Made by a program: the position numbers and the translations under genes
DNA from: Prevotella vespertina
GTDB taxonomy: Bacteria; Bacteroidota; Bacteroidia; Bacteroidales; Bacteroidaceae
Direction of reading: 5' to 3'
NCBI RefSeq assembly: GCF_009728485.1
Contig: NZ_VVIQ01000015.1
Span: 1 to 64,000 of the forward strand
Length of the DNA: 64,000 nt
Shown: piece after piece, positions 61,287-64,000 of the stretch
How positions within the stretch are numbered: the first letter of the stretch is position 1
Layout: each line of letters starts with the position of its first letter
Notes under the pieces: model-generated
Seen by the model: only the letters and a program-made list of their open reading frames with translations
What the model was told of the DNA's origin: nothing
Databases searched by the model: none

Positions 61287-62531
61287 ATGAGAAGTACATT
61301 TAAGATACTGTTCTATATCAACAGACAGAAAATAAAGGCAGACGGCAAGACCGCCATTCTCTGCCGTATCACCATAGACGGAAAAAGCATCGCCATTACC
61401 ACAGGCGAGCAGTGCAAATCCTCCGAGTGGAATAGCCGACAGGGACTGACAACCGACAAGAAAACCAATCAAAGAATCGGCGAGTTCAAAGAACTTGTAG
61501 AAAAGACCTATCAGGAGATATTGATAAAGGACGGAGTGGTAAGTGTGGAACTGCTTAAAAACCGTTTGCAGAGGATAGCCACCATGCCGACAACACTTCT
61601 TGCCATGAGCAAAGCAGAACTGCAATCCGTTAAAGAGTGCGTGGGCAAATCGAGAGTTGAGGGAACCTATCAGAATCTTCTCTATTCAGATAAGTTACTT
61701 ACGGAATTTGTAAAGGATAAGGGAATGACGGATATAGTCATAGCCACTATAACGGAAGACTTGTTTGAAGAATACCGTTTCTATCTGAAAAGACGAGGCT
61801 TGGCATCAGCAACCATGAATCGTTATCTTTGTTGGCTGAGTAGGCTGATGTATCGTGCGGTCAGCCATAGGCTCATTCGTTGCAATCCTTTTGAGAATGC
61901 CAAGTATGAGAAAGCGGAACAGAAGATACGCTTTCTGCAAAAGAGCGATGTTGCCAAACTCATGGCATTGAGAGTAATTGATAAGGAAGCAGAACAAGCA
62001 AGGCGGATATTTATCTTCTCATGCTTTACGGGCTTGGCTATTGCTGATATGAAACATTTGCAATTTGGACACATTCAAACGGCAGCCGACGGACAGAAAT
62101 ATATCCGAAAAGAACGGCAGAAGACAAAGGTGGAGTTTGTTGTGCCCCTGCACCCGATAGCGGAGGCCATCATCGATCAATGTAAGGAAGAACTACCCAG
62201 CATGAAAGAAATGCAGACAGTGAAAGAAAAAGGTGACGACTTTATCTTTCACTGTGCTTGTAGCCGTAGCGTGATGAGTGCAAAGCTGAGCATCGTGGGA
62301 AAGGCTTGCGGTATCAGAGAACGGTTGTCCTATCATATGGCAAGGCACACTTTCGGTACAATGAGTTTAAGTGCAGGGATACCCATCGAGAGCATTGCCA
62401 AGATGATGGGGCACGCCTCCATATCAAGCACCCAAATCTATGCACAGGTGACGGACAATAAGATTTCTGAGGATATGGATAGGTTGATAAGGAAACATCA
62501 GACAAAGGAAACGAAGGAGGAAGCCGTATGA
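61287..62531 (+). CDS. tyrosine recombinase (integrase), second of a tandem pair
   Basis: A 414-residue integrase. Arm-binding domain at about 3-90 (TFKILFYINRQKIKADGKTAILCRITIDGKSIAI), SAM-like domain about 115-205 and catalytic domain about 215-400. The Arg I site is CFTGLAIADMKHLQFGHI, again without Arg; then SYHMARHTFGTM (H-x-x-R) and GHASISSTQIYAQVTDNKI (His and nucleophile Tyr). The two integrases share layout but are clearly diverged from each other. It overlaps the next gene by 4 nt. The likely role is joint recombination of an integrated element or control of an invertible site. Confidence 0.9.
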   Translation: MRSTFKILFYINRQKIKADGKTAILCRITIDGKSIAITTGEQCKSSEWNSRQGLTTDKKTNQRIGEFKELVEKTYQEILIKDGVVSVELLKNRLQRIATMPTTLLAMSKAELQSVKECVGKSRVEGTYQNLLYSDKLLTEFVKDKGMTDIVIATITEDLFEEYRFYLKRRGLASATMNRYLCWLSRLMYRAVSHRLIRCNPFENAKYEKAEQKIRFLQKSDVAKLMALRVIDKEAEQARRIFIFSCFTGLAIADMKHLQFGHIQTAADGQKYIRKERQKTKVEFVVPLHPIAEAIIDQCKEELPSMKEMQTVKEKGDDFIFHCACSRSVMSAKLSIVGKACGIRERLSYHMARHTFGTMSLSAGIPIESIAKMMGHASISSTQIYAQVTDNKISEDMDRLIRKHQTKETKEEAV

Positions 62532-62929
62532 ATACCTATCACTATCAAACTAAAAAAGACCGTAGCTATTTCGAGTGGGGCGACAATATGCAAATCATTC
62601 GCAAAGGCAAAGGTAAAATCGCCATGACAGAGAGCGAACTGGTAGATTTCTTCGGTGTAACATGGAGGAAGCTCAACCATCGTCTGCAACTTCTACTAAA
62701 AGTCTCTCCCCTGCAACCCGACGAAAGGGATACAGGGGAGCAGGAAGTCTACGTGAACGGACGACTGCGAGGTTATGCTCCGCTTTATCCACTCACAATC
62801 ATCATCGCCTTGTCTTATCAATTGGACAGTACGGAAGCACACTTCTTCAGGAAACATGTATGTCAGAGATTGCAGAAACCTACATCCATAATAACACCGA
62901 TATTCTTAATAGGAAAGACGGATACCTGA
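62528..62929 (+). CDS. small protein co-translated with the integrases
   Basis: A 133-residue protein. About 30 N-terminal residues have YHYQTKKDRSYFEWGDNMQI, then a helix-turn-helix-like part, about 38-60 (TESELVDFFGVTWRKLNHRLQLLL), then YAPLYPLTIIIALSYQLDSTEAHFFRKHVCQRL at about 86-118. That last part resembles the end of RhuM/Bro-type phage DNA-binding proteins. It overlaps the second integrase gene by 4 nt (ATGA), so the three are one unit. It could be a recombination-directionality factor or a repressor; this is inference. Confidence 0.6.
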   Translation: MNTYHYQTKKDRSYFEWGDNMQIIRKGKGKIAMTESELVDFFGVTWRKLNHRLQLLLKVSPLQPDERDTGEQEVYVNGRLRGYAPLYPLTIIIALSYQLDSTEAHFFRKHVCQRLQKPTSIITPIFLIGKTDT

Positions 62930-63302
62930 TGATTATATTTTCTTTTTCTTTCATTGATTATATCTTACTACATAACTACAATAAGGTATAATACGTTGAA
63001 AGAAAAAGGATTAAAAATTTTTATTGATATACGAATATTCTTTCAATTATTTACTACGCTACTACAAAAAAAAGATTTTTATTAAAACTGAATTGACAGT
63101 GTATAAAAACTAAAAGCACAACCATGAGAATTTATAGTTTATAACACATAAACTAAAAGAGCCGTATCAAACCCTATAATGAGTAACGATACAGCTCTTT
63201 TCCTTGTTTTGAGGAGGTTAAAGTTTCTAATCAAGAAGTTCACATTCTTTTAGATGTTGGGGTTATGTCCCAATAAATATCATAAGTAATATTCTATTAC
63301 AA
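62930..63302. other. 373-nt region between integrase module and DUF4374 gene
   Basis: AT-rich; it holds the hairpin at 63155-63201 and no coding frame I would support. No direct repeat of the left end was found by eye. Confidence 0.6.
63155..63201. terminator. hairpin after the DUF4374 gene
   Basis: A 14-bp stem AAAAGAGCCGTATC (63155-63168) / GATACAGCTCTTTT (63188-63201) with one mismatch. A U-run follows on the + strand, and the A-side gives one on the - strand. Confidence 0.8.
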
Positions 63303-64000
63303 CTATTTAAGCTCATGCAACATATAGGGTGCTCCGGAAACCTTTACCTTCAATTTTTCATAGCTTCCATCTTTCATGTGATAGACAAAATAACCCGTAC
63401 CTTGGTCTGTTGACATGCCGAAGATGATGTCATTGCCCGACTTGCAAATGGATGCCGCCCAGCCTGTAGTTCCTGAGAAGTTCATCTTCTTGCAAGTCTT
63501 ATCATAGAGATTAATCTCAAAAGGCTGGAACGATTTATCATGAACGTAATCAGGTGGGTTGCTTGCTGCCCCAGGAATATTTAGGTATCCATAAACCTTT
63601 CCGTTTCCACCATATACCTTATTATAGGCATATGAAGTTTTACCTCCTTTTACACCATCCAGATTTACATCTGCAAGGGTAAAGCAATAAGACTTGTCAA
63701 ACTCCTGTTCTCCCTTCTTAATGCGCAAGAAGCCTTCCTTTGCCCCCTTCTGATAACCGAACATTCCTACGCAATAGAAATAAATATCACCCTTCTCGTC
63801 CACAAACGGATCACCAGCAGGTGTTCCACTGGACGACATCGTGACGCGACTGTCACTAATAAGTTTTATTGGCTTGTCTGTTTTCGTGTCAATTAATGCA
63901 ACATAGGCTCCAGTTTCGCAAGAATAAGCAGACTTCATTTGATTCAGAGACACATATAAAATTCCATCTCTGATAACAGAGGCACACGGTTCAGGATTAT
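63303..64000 (-). CDS. DUF4374 domain-containing protein, 5' part outside the window
   Basis: The frame runs off the right end of the window; the visible 232 residues begin NPEPCASVIRDGILYVSLNQMKSAYS and end GAPYMLHELK. It is the C-terminal half of a DUF4374 beta-propeller-like protein (GDPFVDEKGDIYFYCVGMFGYQKGAKEGFLRIKKGE, GYLNIPGAASNPPDY, IIFGMSTDQGTGYFVYHM). DUF4374 genes normally sit beside TonB-dependent receptor genes for heme or siderophore uptake and encode an exported lipoprotein. It is on the - strand, convergent with the integrase module. Confidence 0.8.
   Translation of the reverse strand, partial: NPEPCASVIRDGILYVSLNQMKSAYSCETGAYVALIDTKTDKPIKLISDSRVTMSSSGTPAGDPFVDEKGDIYFYCVGMFGYQKGAKEGFLRIKKGEQEFDKSYCFTLADVNLDGVKGGKTSYAYNKVYGGNGKVYGYLNIPGAASNPPDYVHDKSFQPFEINLYDKTCKKMNFSGTTGWAASICKSGNDIIFGMSTDQGTGYFVYHMKDGSYEKLKVKVSGAPYMLHELK

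Overview
The window looks like a chromosomal segment of an oral-type Prevotella or close relative (Bacteroidota, Prevotellaceae). Evidence for this: AT-rich DNA, promoters of the Bacteroidota type (TTTG, about 19-20 nt, TAnnTTTG), marker genes such as gldE and a sphingolipid-type serine palmitoyltransferase, IntDOT-like integrases, and a DUF4374 protein. The species cannot be fixed from sequence alone.

Layout. (1) 1-13.9 kb, + strand: an exopolysaccharide or glycan assembly cluster. It starts with the stump of an acyltransferase-3 gene, followed by a nucleotide-sugar dehydrogenase, a DUF1919 protein, six glycosyltransferases of GT2, GT4 and other GT-B type, an EpsG-like polymerase, a beta-propeller transferase-like protein, a GNAT acetyltransferase, a PglC-like initiating phosphoglycosyl transferase and a PglE-like aminotransferase. 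No flippase is visible. (2) 14.3-32 kb: mostly - strand housekeeping genes: TPR protein, FolK-like protein, G3E GTPase, tRNA-Tyr and tRNA-Val, purine permease, nudC, 5'-nucleotidase, then the tight operon lon-tgt-lptF/G-DEAD helicase, trmN6 and a lipid kinase. A LysM glucosaminidase and an orphan membrane protein run the other way. (3) 32-41 kb, + strand: spt, a five-tRNA cluster (Pro, Gly, Leu, Leu, Gly), a conserved hypothetical gene, ssb, gldE, a phosphopantetheinyl transferase, a Rep_3-type initiator, a repeat-rich lipoprotein and a hypothetical gene. (4) 41-47 kb, - strand: serB and ptb-buk-sucC-sucD. (5) 47-59 kb: a YwqK/MORN-type exported protein, a PglF-like dehydratase and a nucleotidyltransferase; rny-zapA and two small genes on the - strand; then rmlA, a Wzc-type tyrosine kinase and a HAD protein. 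(6) 59.8-63 kb: a recently acquired-looking module of two tandem tyrosine recombinases and a small protein, followed by the 3' part of a DUF4374 gene running off the window.

How they work together. The PglF-like dehydratase (48.9 kb), the PglE-like aminotransferase, the GNAT protein and the PglC-like transferase (11-14 kb) together could make and load a diacetamido-trideoxyhexose on undecaprenyl phosphate. The glycosyltransferases would extend it, and EpsG with the Wzc kinase would polymerise and export it. ptb-buk-sucCD share an operon that exchanges acyl-CoA for ATP.

Most unusual signal. Six intergenic regions, all lying 3' of genes, hold short spacer-free tandem arrays with a period of 22 or 23 bp (about two helical turns). 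The period is shared, but the unit sequence differs between most sites. Two sites 19 kb apart share one 23-bp family.
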